From Amoebidium appalachense (lineage: Eukaryota; Ichthyosporea): a stretch of DNA of 64,000 nt. The stretch covers positions 1,178,001 to 1,242,000 of the forward strand of contig CAVNZM010000006.1 of assembly GCA_963693365.1 (NCBI GenBank), read 5' to 3'. The notes beneath the pieces are model-generated. The model worked only from the letters and a program-made list of their open reading frames with translations, was not told where the DNA came from and did not search any database. How positions within the stretch are numbered: position 1 is the stretch's first letter; every line of letters begins with the position of its first letter. Both the position numbers and the translations under genes were made by a program. Positions 1 through 14,679 of this stretch are shown in pieces.

Positions 1-332
1 AGAGCGATAGGGGAAGCCAGAGAGTGTACATCACTCTGCAGAGTTTGGAGAGGGTGGGTTGATGGGGGATGTGTATTAAGCCCCCTCCCCAACTCTCTAC
101 TCTTTTCCCTTCCCCGTCCCCCCGCCCAACCCCACACAAACACCCCCACCCACACACACCAAGGGTATTCCCTCCCCTCCGCAACCTACCGTACATGTGT
201 GTAAATATGCCACCCACCTTCCTCCCGCCTCCCCACACCCACGCTCCTTGACGTGCTTGTGTGCTACAGCATGTCTGCGCTCTGATACATACGTGGAACG
301 TCCCAGTGCTCATGCCTGTGCATCTATGGCTG

Positions 333-379
<47 letters not shown>

Positions 380-572
380 GCATAAGTGGTGTGTGTGAGC
401 ATGTGTATGTGTATGCATGTGACTGTGTGTGTGTGTGTGCGTGTGCGTGTGTGCGCGCGCGCCCGTGTGTGTGTGCACATACCGCCTCCTTCTCCACCAT
501 GGTAGCAGCCTTTTCGTGGCCCTTGCTAGCCAGGAACTTAACCACCGCCTCATAGACCTCCTGGTCTGCCAT
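1..572 (-). CDS. LisH-motif protein, N-terminal exons (partial)
   Basis: Exon 1 is 572-483: ATG in a good context (GCAGATGG), 30 codons, then a GTATGT donor in phase 0. The peptide MADQEVYEAVVKFLASKGHE continues KAATMVEKEA and fits the LisH dimerisation motif: a helix with alternating hydrophobics, G-H/Y in the turn, then a second helix ending in an acidic/Lys stretch. LisH motifs occur at the N-terminus of microtubule-associated, WD40 and centrosomal proteins and usually mediate dimerisation. The intron (482-36) carries (GT)n/(AC)n repeats. A likely exon 2 starts at 35 after a pyrimidine-rich CTGCAG acceptor and reads SDVHSLASPIA in phase before the window ends. The rest lies outside the window, so the specific family cannot be decided. 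Confidence is good for exon 1 and moderate for exon 2. Confidence 0.62.
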
Positions 573-1959
573 CTGCACCAGCCACCATGTTAGCCCACCA
601 GACCACCGTGTCACAGCCAGGGTGCTGTATTCTATCATAGTTGATTGGTCAACTAAGACCCCCCTCCCCACCTATCCCCCTCCTCCCCTTCTGTTCTCTT
701 TCCGCAGTCTCTTCGTAAATCTTTCCCCGCCCCCGCCCCCCCTGCGCCCCCACCACACACACACCACACCATCCCACACGCATCCCCCCCCCCCCCCCCC
801 CCCCCCCCAAAGAAGTCCGTGCCCTCGTCCTTTTACCAACAAGTAAGATTCCCCTGCTGCACTGACACCAGTCATACGCACGATAACCACCGAATCTGTC
901 TCCGTGCTGCCCCAATTCAACACATCGAAACCGTTATGTGCGCCTCTGTGATGTGCTTCTCTCTGGTGTGTTTCAAATATTGTGAGCCTACAAAACCTAA
1001 TCCCGCAGGAGCATTGCAGAGCGAACAAGCACGTAGGTCAAGAAAGAGCGTGAACAAGAAGGCGGGGGGGGGAAGGGGGAGGCGGGGAGTGAGGTATATG
1101 TGGGGGAGGGTGGGGGGAGGAGGAGGTTAGAAGGAAAGGGGAAGAGAAATCCGCGATTTGTTCCCAAATTTCTCACGCAACTATCTCATATTTACACATT
1201 CCTTTCCTCTTCAACCAACTTAAGTAAGAAACTTTTTCTTGCAGTTACCTTTTGTGTTATATCCTAGTAGGTTCCTTGTTAAGTTAAGAAGTAGAGCGAG
1301 ACTCAAAAAGACAATGTCAGGTCCGCTTAAGATCTTGCCCGTTACACGTGCTCTGTGCCTGGCTTGGGCAGAGAAAGGGGCTTCGTAACATCTGCCCCTC
1401 CAGATTTAATGAGACAAACATTACCATGACAATCAGACCATATAGCTTTATAACAGTTTTTAAAACTTAAACAGCATTATACCATTTGATACATCACACC
1501 GGAAATATTTTATGCTTAAATCTTGATTGCCAGACTGACGAAGGTTTGGTGGTGAGGAGTGCCCACGTGCATATAATTTGAACACTTTTCATGAAAAGAC
1601 TTATCATTTGTTTTACCATGGCACCTTTGAAAACGACGTTGCTTATGGTCCTTGACATGCTGTATACGCTATACAAAAACCTACTAAAAAATTTACGAAA
1701 TAGGCTTTTTACTGAGAAGAATCCGCTGGTTATTTTCGCTGTGTACACATAAACCTTTGGTAGATGTCCATTCTTGTGTGAAAACGGAACTCTTCGAAAC
1801 ACTATCAGAAGCAGGGGTGTGTGTGGCCGGTTGTGTTCTGTAGTGAGCCGTAGACAGCACACACTGCTGGGAATTTTGGCAACGTGATATAAGGAATAGG
1901 AAACTGGTTTGGAAAACTCTCCAACTCGATTGGTTTTGTCATCAAGTTGTTTTTGTGGG

Positions 1960-1990
<31 letters not shown>

Positions 1991-2272
1991 TCGGTCACAA
2001 GTTTGGTTTTGTGTTACTTTTATATGAGGTAAGGATTGGGTCCAAAGAGGTTTCTAAGATATAACCATACCAATGTTCTTTTTTTTTTTTTTAAAAAAAA
2101 AAAAAAAACAAGCGTCAAGGAACATAGATGGAAATAGCCCCCCCCCCCCCTCCCAAGCTCAAGGAACAAAGATGGAAACAACACTCCCCCCCCCCCCCCC
2201 CCCCCCCTGCCCCCCCCCCCCCCCCCAAAAAAAAAAAAAAAAAAAACACGTACACACACACGCATGCGTGCG

Positions 2273-2303
<31 letters not shown>

Positions 2304-2305
2304 CA

Positions 2306-2342
<37 letters not shown>

Positions 2343-2621
2343 AGATGCACGCACACGCGCGCTTGCATACACGTGCACAAACGGACACACACACAAGGGC
2401 ACACGGACACAACCAAGACCTACCCCCGAAGACCCTGCCGCAGGCACACCCACCTACTTTACAACCCCAAAGTTACTTACAGTATGCTCTTTGGGATTCC
2501 GTCATATTCTTGTGCTAAACTTCAAGTCTGGTACGAAAGAAAGAGATTTCCTGCAGGTGAGCCAAGAAAACATATGAGCAGAGAACAAGCACAAGCAGAG
2601 GGCCCCGGGGGGTGGGGCGGT

Positions 2622-2658
<37 letters not shown>

Positions 2659-2784
2659 AGGGGGAGGGAGGGAGGGAGGGGGATGTGGCAGCTTCAAAAA
2701 GGAACACATGAACTATTTAACAAAAGAGTTGTCAACAGGGCTGCACATGCTGAGATGAGTCACATGGGACTGGTGGCGGCCAGG

Positions 2785-2816
<32 letters not shown>

Positions 2817-2874
2817 GGGCATCAGGAACTCCCGAGGCTGGTCATCACCGACACGGCCACTACCTGCTGGACCA

Positions 2875-2912
<38 letters not shown>

Positions 2913-3431
2913 GCTGTGGTAGCCGCCGTGTGAATATTATAATCATACCTGCAGAAGTCCTCGGCTCTGTGTCAAGAGATAAAATAAATAAACATTACAT
3001 TCATGATGGTGACTGCATAGCGACCAGCTTCCTTGGGAATCCCATCAAATATAAAAACATACACATGTACACGGTCTTTTGTGGATATAGAATTGCGGAC
3101 ATTTCAGGTTTTTATGTGCCATATTTGGCTATAGCACAACAACGGAAGCAAGCTGGTGGTGGTGTTAACCATAAAATAAGAAGAAGAAGAATGAGGAAAC
3201 AACTCTGAAATAGGAAACAAAGAAAACCAGCACATATCTTTTAAGGGCCTTAGTCACCCATGTATGTAACAGACTCTAAACCAAAACTCTCACGGCACGT
3301 TGCGTTTATCGGCACAACTTTAAGCATGGAACCCCCCCTCCCCCCCCCCCCAACAACAACAACAACAAAAAACAAACCAAAAAAAAAAAAAGAGCGTTAC
3401 AAACACACACACACACACACACACACGCACG

Positions 3432-3516
<85 letters not shown>

Positions 3517-3811
3517 TGACTCATGATCACTTGAAGTATACGGCAACTTCAATTAAAATACAAATTTCGTGAGTACCTACATACACCCATGCATGCGCAC
3601 ACGCAACAAAAAAAAAGAAACAAATAGTGAAAATGCCCAGCCCGAGTGCACAGCCATTCCTACCACAGAGACAACAGCACGGCATATACACCCACCCATG
3701 CTATGCCTACACGTGCAACCATCCCTGCTGCCGATAACTGTGCAACCATTCCCAAGACCGAGGTCTTGCTCACTCAAACCACCCGTTGTCCCAATCGACC
3801 GTACGGGAGTG
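573..3811. other. Non-coding, repeat-rich interval
   Basis: No convincing exon is visible. The stretch holds poly-C at 786-808, poly-G at 1963-1990, a poly-T/poly-A junction near 2080-2108, poly-C, poly-A and (AC)n/(CGCG) repeats from 2139 to 2400, poly-G at 2622-2657, 2785-2814 and 2877-2909, and (AC)n followed by poly-A at 3402-3514. The moderately AT-rich part 1140-1960 and the segment 2910-3330 contain short open frames without splice or domain support. 3812 is the end of the gene on the minus strand. Confidence 0.6.
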
Positions 3812-6067
<2,256 letters not shown>

Positions 6068-6574
6068 CACGAATCGGAATATTCAGGAGGGATGAGAAGG
6101 GAGAGTTAGGTACTAGTGCACTCACTTTAGCTTGTACCTTCACAGCGGGTTACCATATTTATGCATGACCAGAATTCTAGAAAGTGGCCATTTCATGAAG
6201 TTACCACTGCATGCATCCATGGAAAGTGTGACATTTTTTTGTCTCTGGAGTTGAAGGTTTTGAATGGAATCGCAAGTGAAGAGATGAAAGGTGTAGGCGT
6301 AGGTCAATAGCAGTTGGCAACGTTTTCTGCAACCCAAAAAAAGGGAGGAACAAAAGGCCTAGGAAGGGGAGGCGGGAGAATTCGAAACACGTGACTCTGA
6401 CAAATAATAAAGGACAGAGGGACTAACAAGAGTTATGGAAGACAGTATTACATAAACGTGTAATAATGGTAACGCATGTGTGTGCTCTATAAGCAATATG
6501 CCATTTGAGGCGGCTATAGACCCACATTAGTGACGACAAGAGTCGCGACACCTTTCAGCCTGCGCAGACACGGC

Positions 6575-6600
6575 TGGGGGAAAAGGCGGGAAACAGGCCG
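6575..6600. promoter_or_regulatory. E2F-like site upstream of the 406-aa gene
   Basis: GGCGGGAAA at 6585-6593 matches the E2F consensus (TTTCCCGCC on the other strand). It lies about 545 bases upstream of the ATG at 6038 in a short GC-rich patch (6540-6620) inside AT-rich DNA. Match by motif only. Confidence 0.3.
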
Positions 6601-7132
6601 CTGCCGGGCTCGCGGCGAATTCGATGTAAATCATTCTATAGTTTGTCTTTTCATTAGTCGTTAAAAAACACAAAAATTTATACTTTCTAAAGTGAGCAGA
6701 AACAAATTATAATATTTTTTCATATGATAAATATCACACAAGTAAAAAGGAACGTTAACTCGTGTTCGTGTGAAGGCTTTTTTGTCGTTTGCGAAGGCCG
6801 CTCGAAGACTTTAGCAAGCGGCGTGGGAACTCGTGTTCGCAGCCACATTACCGTTGGGGCAACAAAGGTGCTTATCACTAGGAAGTCGGTAAACTAGGAA
6901 ATTGGCATTTTTGTGCTGTCAAAGCGTACGGAGGTGACAAACTATTATGAGGAGCGCTAGCGACATGCACGTGCTGCACCGTTCCACAGACTCGTGCACG
7001 TTGTGCTTGCACGCACCGCTGTGCCACAAGACTCTGTGAGTCTGTGATGGCCGGTACATCCACATCTGCATGTGTGTACATTTTGTCACGGCACTGCTGA
7101 TAGTGTGAGCTCGAGTGTGTATGTAAGTGGGT

Positions 7133-7134
<2 letters not shown>

Positions 7135-7206
<72 letters not shown>

Positions 7207-7545
7207 AGGGGAGGGGGGGGGGGAGGGAGGGAGGGAGGGAGGGAGGGAGGGATGGAGGGAAGTGAGGGAGGGAGGGGGAGAGGGGGGGAGGGGGGAGGGA
7301 GGGAGGGAGGGAGGGAAGGGAGGGAGGGTGGGGGAGGGTGGGGGGGAGGGTGGGAGGGAGGGTGGGGGGATGGGGGGATAGCGTGGAAGGGAGGGAGGGA
7401 GGGAGGGAGGGAGGGAGGGAGTAAGGGATGAAGGGAGGGAGGGAGAGAGGGAGAGAGAGAGAGAGTCCGGGGGGGGAGGGGGGGGGAAGAGAAAGAGAGC
7501 GAGAGAGAGAGAGAGGATAGGGGGAGGGAGAGAGAGAGTGTGTGT

Positions 7546-7581
<36 letters not shown>

Positions 7582-7675
7582 TAGGGAGAAAGAGAGAAAA
7601 AAATCGACGAGGAAGAGGGAGTCGAGAGAGAGAGTGAGTGAGAGAGAGAGGGACTCGAGAGAAATAGAGAGTGTG
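7135..7675. repeat. Polypurine tract, (GGGA)n and (GA)n
   Basis: Roughly 540 bases in which the plus strand is almost entirely G and A. It contains long (GGGA)n arrays at 7220-7450 flanked by (GA)n and a G run at 7168-7205. Such mirror-symmetric purine/pyrimidine tracts can form triplex (H-DNA) structures; that is general knowledge, not shown here. Confidence 0.85.
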
Positions 7676-8334
7676 TGTCTGCGTGTCTGTGTGACTGTGT
7701 TCGTGTGTTTGTGTGTGGTGTGTGTGTGCGGGGTGCGTAAATGTCTTTGTGCACGTGCATGTGCGTGCGTGTGTGCATGTATACATGTATGCATCTGCAT
7801 GTCCAGCGGGTGTGCGTGTGCGTGCGTGTGCGTGTGCGTGCTTGTACTAGCGTGTGTGTGTTTTTTATTTTATTTTATTTTATTTTATCACGTTTTGTTC
7901 CCGGAGAGCCTCTCCAGGCCCTCTAGGGAAACTGCCGTCTACCACACAGCACCGACAGTACACTAGTTAAGGTGCTATCTATGAGTTCAGCTAAGCTAAA
8001 CCATCCTTCACAACCTAACTATAAGTACACACTTTGCCCAGGGCTACTACCCCAGCCACGCCGGCAGGAGGCTCCAGTCCTCCCCTACATTCAAAACCTA
8101 GCAATAAACGTTAACCGAGGGCTCTCATTGGTCGATCTACAGTATTGTGGAGTCCTAAGTGTTATGTATTTTATTTACGGTGGGTATGGGTGGATGATGG
8201 GGTGTGGTGATGGTGGTGGTGGGGGGTTGCTAGTACCTAACATTATGTGTTGTTGTACGTATCTTGACGCAATGTTTTTGTGAACTAAACGGTGGGTTTT
8301 GCAAGGCACATTGGGTCTGTGTGTGGTCCGGCAG

Positions 8335-9985
8335 TCAGAGCAGGCAGGCCGGGTGTGTGTGGGGGGTGTATTTGTGTGTGTCTTGGGTTTTGGGGTGCCG
8401 TGCTTTTCTTTCTACGGGTGCTGGTTGTATGGTGGTGTTTTTGCATTTTGGGGTGGGTGGGGGGTAGTGTGGTGTTCCGTTGGTGCCATATTTTGAAAAG
8501 AAAAAAGACTGCACCTCTGCTGTGATTTTTCCTAAGATGGCCCGGGTGGTGGTCTTGGTGGTGCCGGTGGCTGCGAGTAGTGGGCCCACCGATCGTGGGC
8601 AGAACCCTCGTTCAACCCACTTGATGTCCTCGGTGTCTGGTGGGTCACCGTTGCCTCCTATCCAGTTTATCCATGCACATTGGTCTACCACCGTGGCTGC
8701 CGTGTGTTGGTGCTGTGCCGTGGGGGTGTTTGGGTAACGAGTGCTCAGGACGTTGTGGATGCAGGCTGTGATGGCCGTGGTCAAGGCGGGGACCTCCCCG
8801 GCGTGGGCCGGGCAGGCCCAGAGGTGGGTGGTGGTCTCCGGGTGCTGGCTGCACCGGGGGCATGTGGGCTGTGTAACGACGGTGGGGTGATATCGGTGTA
8901 GTCGTGTCATGGTAGGCAGGGTGCCCATAGCCAGGGACAGGCTACGAGTGTTGCCTCTGACGGCCCCGATGGTTGCCTGTGCGGGCCCCTTGTTGAGCTT
9001 GAGGGGGTTCCGTTCGGCTGGTAGCAGTCTGGGGTCGGCTAGTATGGACATAGCCTTGGTCTTGCCGGCCATGTCGGTGAGGAAGTCCTTGTTCAACCGG
9101 TTCAGTGTACCGGGAATGTTGCCGGGGATACGGTGGCCTTGTAGTCGTAGGAAGTATTTCCCTCCCCCTGGGGCCGGAGGTAGGGGGGGGGGGAGGGGGA
9201 AGGCCCTTCCTGCATTGGCTGCCTTGTCTGCCTCGTTATTCCGTTGACCGTACCGTTTGGTGTTGGATTGGTGCCCCTTCACCCACGATACTTGTACAGA
9301 GCCTGGTTGCCGTAGGGAGTTGGTCTCGTACATGGGCCCATTCCACTATATGGGGAAATTTTAGCTTCCGTCGAGGGGGTGTGGTGGGGTCGATATTGGC
9401 CCCCCATCGGTCGACTACTTCAAGGTTGTCGAGCTTGATGTGGATTGGGGTGGTTGTGGGGGTGAGTAGGAGGGCTAGTGGTACCCCTGTGAGTTCGGCC
9501 TGGGTGGATGATAGGGCCGTGTGGAGCCTGGTCTTGGCCGTCACTGGTGGTGCTTTTCGGTCCGTGGTGTCCAGCACAGCCCCGGCTCCGGCCTGGGCTG
9601 TCCTAATGCCCGGGTGGGTGAGGCTGCCGTCCGTGTAAACGGTGATCGGTTGGTCTGGGGGGAGCAGGTTGATTTGCTGCTGCCACTCGTCATAGGTGGC
9701 CTGGGGCACCAAGTCAGTGTAGGTGAGCCTACGGGGAGTGGGTGGGCTCGGCAGGTCAGCCGGGTGGGCCGTGCACTTGTGTCCTGGTGGTGACCCCACC
9801 GGTGGTGGCTGCTGGGGGGGTGGTGGGCCGGGGAGGTCCCCCGGCAAAGGTGTGGCCTCCTCGTTGGCTTGTAGGTGGAGCATCTGGGGTGATGCCTGTT
9901 GGTGGGGGGGAAGATGCCGCCGAAAATGGTGTATCTTCCTCCACTGCTCGGCTGGGTCGGAGCCATCCTTCAGTGCGATGACACT
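8335..9985 (-). mobile_element. Retroelement fragment: RNase H domain and zinc tail, frameshifted
   Basis: Two overlapping minus-strand frames (about 9985-9310 and 9333-8335) together encode an RNase H of the LINE type. The first frame has a Pro-rich leader, then YTDGS (first catalytic Asp, near 9633), STQAELTGV (Glu) and IKLDNLEVVD (second Asp). The second frame has VSWVKGH and NNEADKAAN (last Asp), followed by a zinc-binding motif CPRCSQHPETTTHLWACP typical of the region after RNase H in LINE proteins. The two frames must be joined by a one-base shift near 9310-9350, so this copy is broken or contains an assembly error. No reverse transcriptase is visible upstream; the element gives way to (GT)-rich repeats near 9985. 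It is therefore a 5'-truncated or partial copy. All four acidic residues remain. Confidence 0.7.
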
Positions 9986-10420
9986 AGCGTGTGTGTGGGT
10001 GTGTATAAATGTGTGTGTGTGTGGGCAGTGTGTGCATAAACATGCCTCTGACCGGGTACATCTGTGCCTGCGTGCATGTTTGTGTGTATGCCAGCGGGTA
10101 TTTGCATGTGACACCGTGTTTCTGTGTGTGCGTGCGCTCGCAAGAGTGACAATCTGCCTCGTGCACGTGGCGATGTATGCGCACTAGCTGTATGTACCTA
10201 CACATGCTCCAGCTGCCTACGCTAGTGTACCTGGGCTGGAGTGTGTGTGTGCCTGCGTGGGCCGTGTGTGACACACTGTGTGCGTGCACGCATGTCTGCG
10301 TGCATGCGTGCATGCATGTGTGTGTATGTTTTGTGTGTGTGTATGTGTTTGTGTGTGTGTGTGTGTATGTGTGTGTGTGTGTGTGTCTGAGTGTGTGTCT
10401 TGAATATATGGCCAAAAGGG
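9986..10420. repeat. Degenerate (GT)n / (GTGC) repeats
   Basis: Imperfect GT-rich simple sequence with CGTGCATG variants. It abuts the 5' side of the RNase H element. No coding exon is supported. Confidence 0.7.
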
Positions 10421-10435
10421 CTCGAATAATTATGG

Positions 10436-10835
10436 CTAAACTACATCAGCAGAAAATAAGAATGCCCTTTGCAGAATGCAAAGTTATTCAGCAAAAGACA
10501 ATTATTCTGCTCTGGAAAGAGCTACTCTGCTCTGAGCAGAATTGCTTTATTTTGAGTATTCTGCAAAAATCAGACTTTAAATTGAATATTCTGCAAAAAC
10601 CAGAATCATTCAGCGTGATCACAGCAGCAAATTCTGCTATCATTTTCCTATAATGCAACTATTAGCAGAATTTTACTGCTTCTAGCAGAACAGAATTATT
10701 CTGGTCGAAGTGGAATGATTCTCCTTAGAGAAGAATAAATATCCTTTGCAAAATAACTCTGCCTTTAATGAGCTATTCTGCTATACGCAGATACTTTTAG
10801 AAAAGCAGAACCGTTCTGCTCGCAGCCTGTTGTGT
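10436..10835. repeat. Block of clustered GCAGAA / TTCTGC motifs
   Basis: About 400 AT-rich bases contain some 20 occurrences of GCAGAA or its complement TTCTGC, often as GCAGAAT/ATTCTGC and in both orientations a few bases to a few tens of bases apart (for example 10472, 10507, 10527, 10537, 10558, 10600, 10635, 10665, 10685, 10775, 10806, 10815). Neighbouring inverted copies could pair as many small hairpins. No terminal inverted repeat or target duplication is obvious. It may be a degenerate foldback element or a protein-binding array. Confidence 0.55.
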
Positions 10836-12350
<1,515 letters not shown>

Positions 12351-12954
12351 TTTATTTAGAGCTTAGCTCTAACGGCTGCCAGTTGACTTCCCTAACATGA
12401 TTAACCTGCTAAAACCTCCAAAGACCGAGACTCACGGTGGCGTAGTACATTCCCTCATAAATACAAAGCCTTAGGCCCTTAGCACATTGTCGAACCTTAG
12501 TAAAAAAAAACCCGAACTACACAACTTCCTTAATCAATTCAAGTGACCAAGTGACCAAGAGTAACTGTAAAACTTCCCTATGCCAAAAATGTTCTGTGAC
12601 CACCCCCCCCCCCCCCCCTCCCCCTTCCTCCTGCATAGGAATTGAAAGCAGCCAGAAGTCTTTTCGCGTGGGAATGAACATATCAGGATTCTGCTCTTGA
12701 TAGCCATACTAAAACCCGATCACCATTCGGAGGGTCGACCGGGATAAGGTCGGGGAACGGCGATTAACACCATTAGCATGGCAGCCGTTAGAGCTAGCCT
12801 AGGCTCTAAATAAAGAATTGGGGGGGGGGGGGAGGCTGAGAGAGAGCTTCAACTGGGAGTTAATTAAACGTCACACCCGGCGAGTGCAGTAGGTCAGCTG
12901 TGGCAATGCAAGGTTATGCTACTTGCATATCGCGCATGCCCCCCCCCCCCCCCC

Positions 12955-12993
<39 letters not shown>

Positions 12994-13522
12994 TTCTCCC
13001 CGGGCCACTGCCGCTGCCACCGCTGTGCGCCTTTATTCTTTGATTATCCCAATCTTCGTTTGCTCTATTCCTTGCGATCATTCCTCCTTTTTGACGTCGT
13101 CTCTCAACGTATGATAATTAATTTCTTGTTTTCGGCATGCATGTGTGACTGTTTGTTTGGATGGAGATGGCCGGGCAAGACTTCCTAGCTCCCGAGGACC
13201 TGCTTTTCCTCCCTTTCTCTTCTCTTCCACATTTAAAGGTTTTTTTTGTTTGTTTTTTGAGGGGGGCGGAGAGGAAGAGGGGGGGAGGGGGGGGGGGGGG
13301 GGGGAGGGAGGGGGGCTCTTTTTGGCTTTAAAACTAGCACCGGCCCAGGAAGCAGGGTCCCCGAGATCATGTCAGGTAGCATATGTATAACAAAGTCAAA
13401 ACACTATAAAGCATGAACAATCATACAGACGTACACACACCGTCACACACACGCGCACACACACAAACACACATGCCCTGTTACACACACAAATGTCGGC
13501 ACACACACACACACACACACAC

Positions 13523-13561
<39 letters not shown>

Positions 13562-14011
13562 ACAGACACACACAACCACACACAACCACACACACACACA
13601 CAAACTCACACACACCGTCACACCCGCACACCCACACACACACCCACAAACGCACACAAACACCTGCACATGCACACACACACACACATGCCCAAACGCG
13701 CGCGCACTTGCACACACGCACACAAAGGAGCCCGTGGCCCTTTGGATAAGTACCTGGGCACTCGTTTTGTGTACCAGCTCATTTCCCAGTTGAGGTTATT
13801 CGAGAGATAGAGAGTTGAGGGTGTATGTGTGTGTGTTTGGGGAGAAGGGGAGGGGGGGAGAGGGGAGAAGCAGGGGAAAGAAAAAGAACAGCACATAAAA
13901 TATTCATACAATGGAAGAGGTGTAAAGGACACGAGGGGTCTGGGTTCCCCTTTCCCGGACTCGATTCACTGCATGTTAAGCACAGGGTTGGATCACACCT
14001 TGTCAATTTCC

Positions 14012-14043
<32 letters not shown>

Positions 14044-14046
14044 AAA
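12351..14046. other. Intergenic, no gene recognised
   Basis: Mixed sequence with C runs at 12603-12618 and 12940-12993, G runs near 12820 and 13280-13315, an (AC)-rich stretch at 13430-13725 with many interruptions, and a T run at 14012-14036. No open frame has splice or domain support. Confidence 0.5.
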
Positions 14047-14490
14047 TTCACTGATTTGCTTGTCCATTTCAAAAATGGAAGTTGCATTCACACAGTGTGC
14101 AGGAAGTAACTAGCATGAATCAGTTAAGCCCATCATTCGTGAGCTATTCATGATTTGACTCATTGAAGCATCAGCATCGCAGCAATATCAAAACCCATCC
14201 TTCACTGATTTGTTATAACCATTTACAAAGTGGTGGCTGCATTCACACATAGGTAGGTTATTAAACTTTTCACTGAGTCGCTTGACCATTTACAAAATGG
14301 AAGTTGCATTCACACAGTGTGCAGGAAGTAACTAGCATGAATCAGTTAAGCCCATCATTCGTGAGCTATTATTTGAATCATTGAAGCATCAGCATCGCAG
14401 CAATATCAAAACCCATCCTTCACTGATTTGCTTTAGCCATTCAAAAAATGGTGGCTGCATTCACACATAGGTGGTAAGCAAACATGAATC
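14047..14490. repeat. Tandem duplication, about 222-bp unit, two copies
   Basis: A unit starting TTCACTGATTTGCTTG at 14047 recurs at 14269. Both copies contain the segments TGGAAGTTGCATTCACACAG, GGAAGTAACTAGCATGAATC and CATCAGCATCGCAGCAATAT at corresponding places, and end near TGGTGGCTGCATTCACACAT. Each unit also has an internal half-repeat (CCATTT-ACAAA-TGG followed by TTGCATTCACACA or CTGCATTCACACA), so the structure is a nested tandem. No coding signal is present. Confidence 0.85.
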
Positions 14491-14679
14491 ATTAAGATGA
14501 CGCTTTCACAGAAATTTTCAAATCAATAATACCACATTGCATATGCCTGGTCGTTAATTTCATCTCAATTGTAGCTGTGAGCTCATTCAACATCCTGCTA
14601 CACCTTAAGCCTCCATACAGATCGATTCAGATACATACGTTCACAACTTGCAGAACAAGTGGTTCGAATCAAAGACCTT

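Larger units (their letters stand above)
6039..8334. other. Intergenic region with long purine tract
   Basis: 6039-7090 is mixed-composition DNA with no exon I can support, apart from the E2F-like site. 7135-7675 is a strand-asymmetric purine tract: (GA)n, G runs, (GGGA)n and again (GA)n with very few pyrimidines. 7676-7860 is (GT)-rich with CGTG variants, followed by five TTTTA units at 7861-7888. 7890-8334 has no recognised feature and borders the retroelement. Confidence 0.6.

Noticed and set aside
1494-1862. 122-codon minus-strand frame
   Set aside because: AT-rich DNA with chance openness; no start context, domain or exon structure.
6878-7786. Pro/Ser/Leu-rich frames of about 300 codons on the minus strand
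   Set aside because: They are translations of the (GGGA)n/(GA)n tract and have no non-repetitive core.
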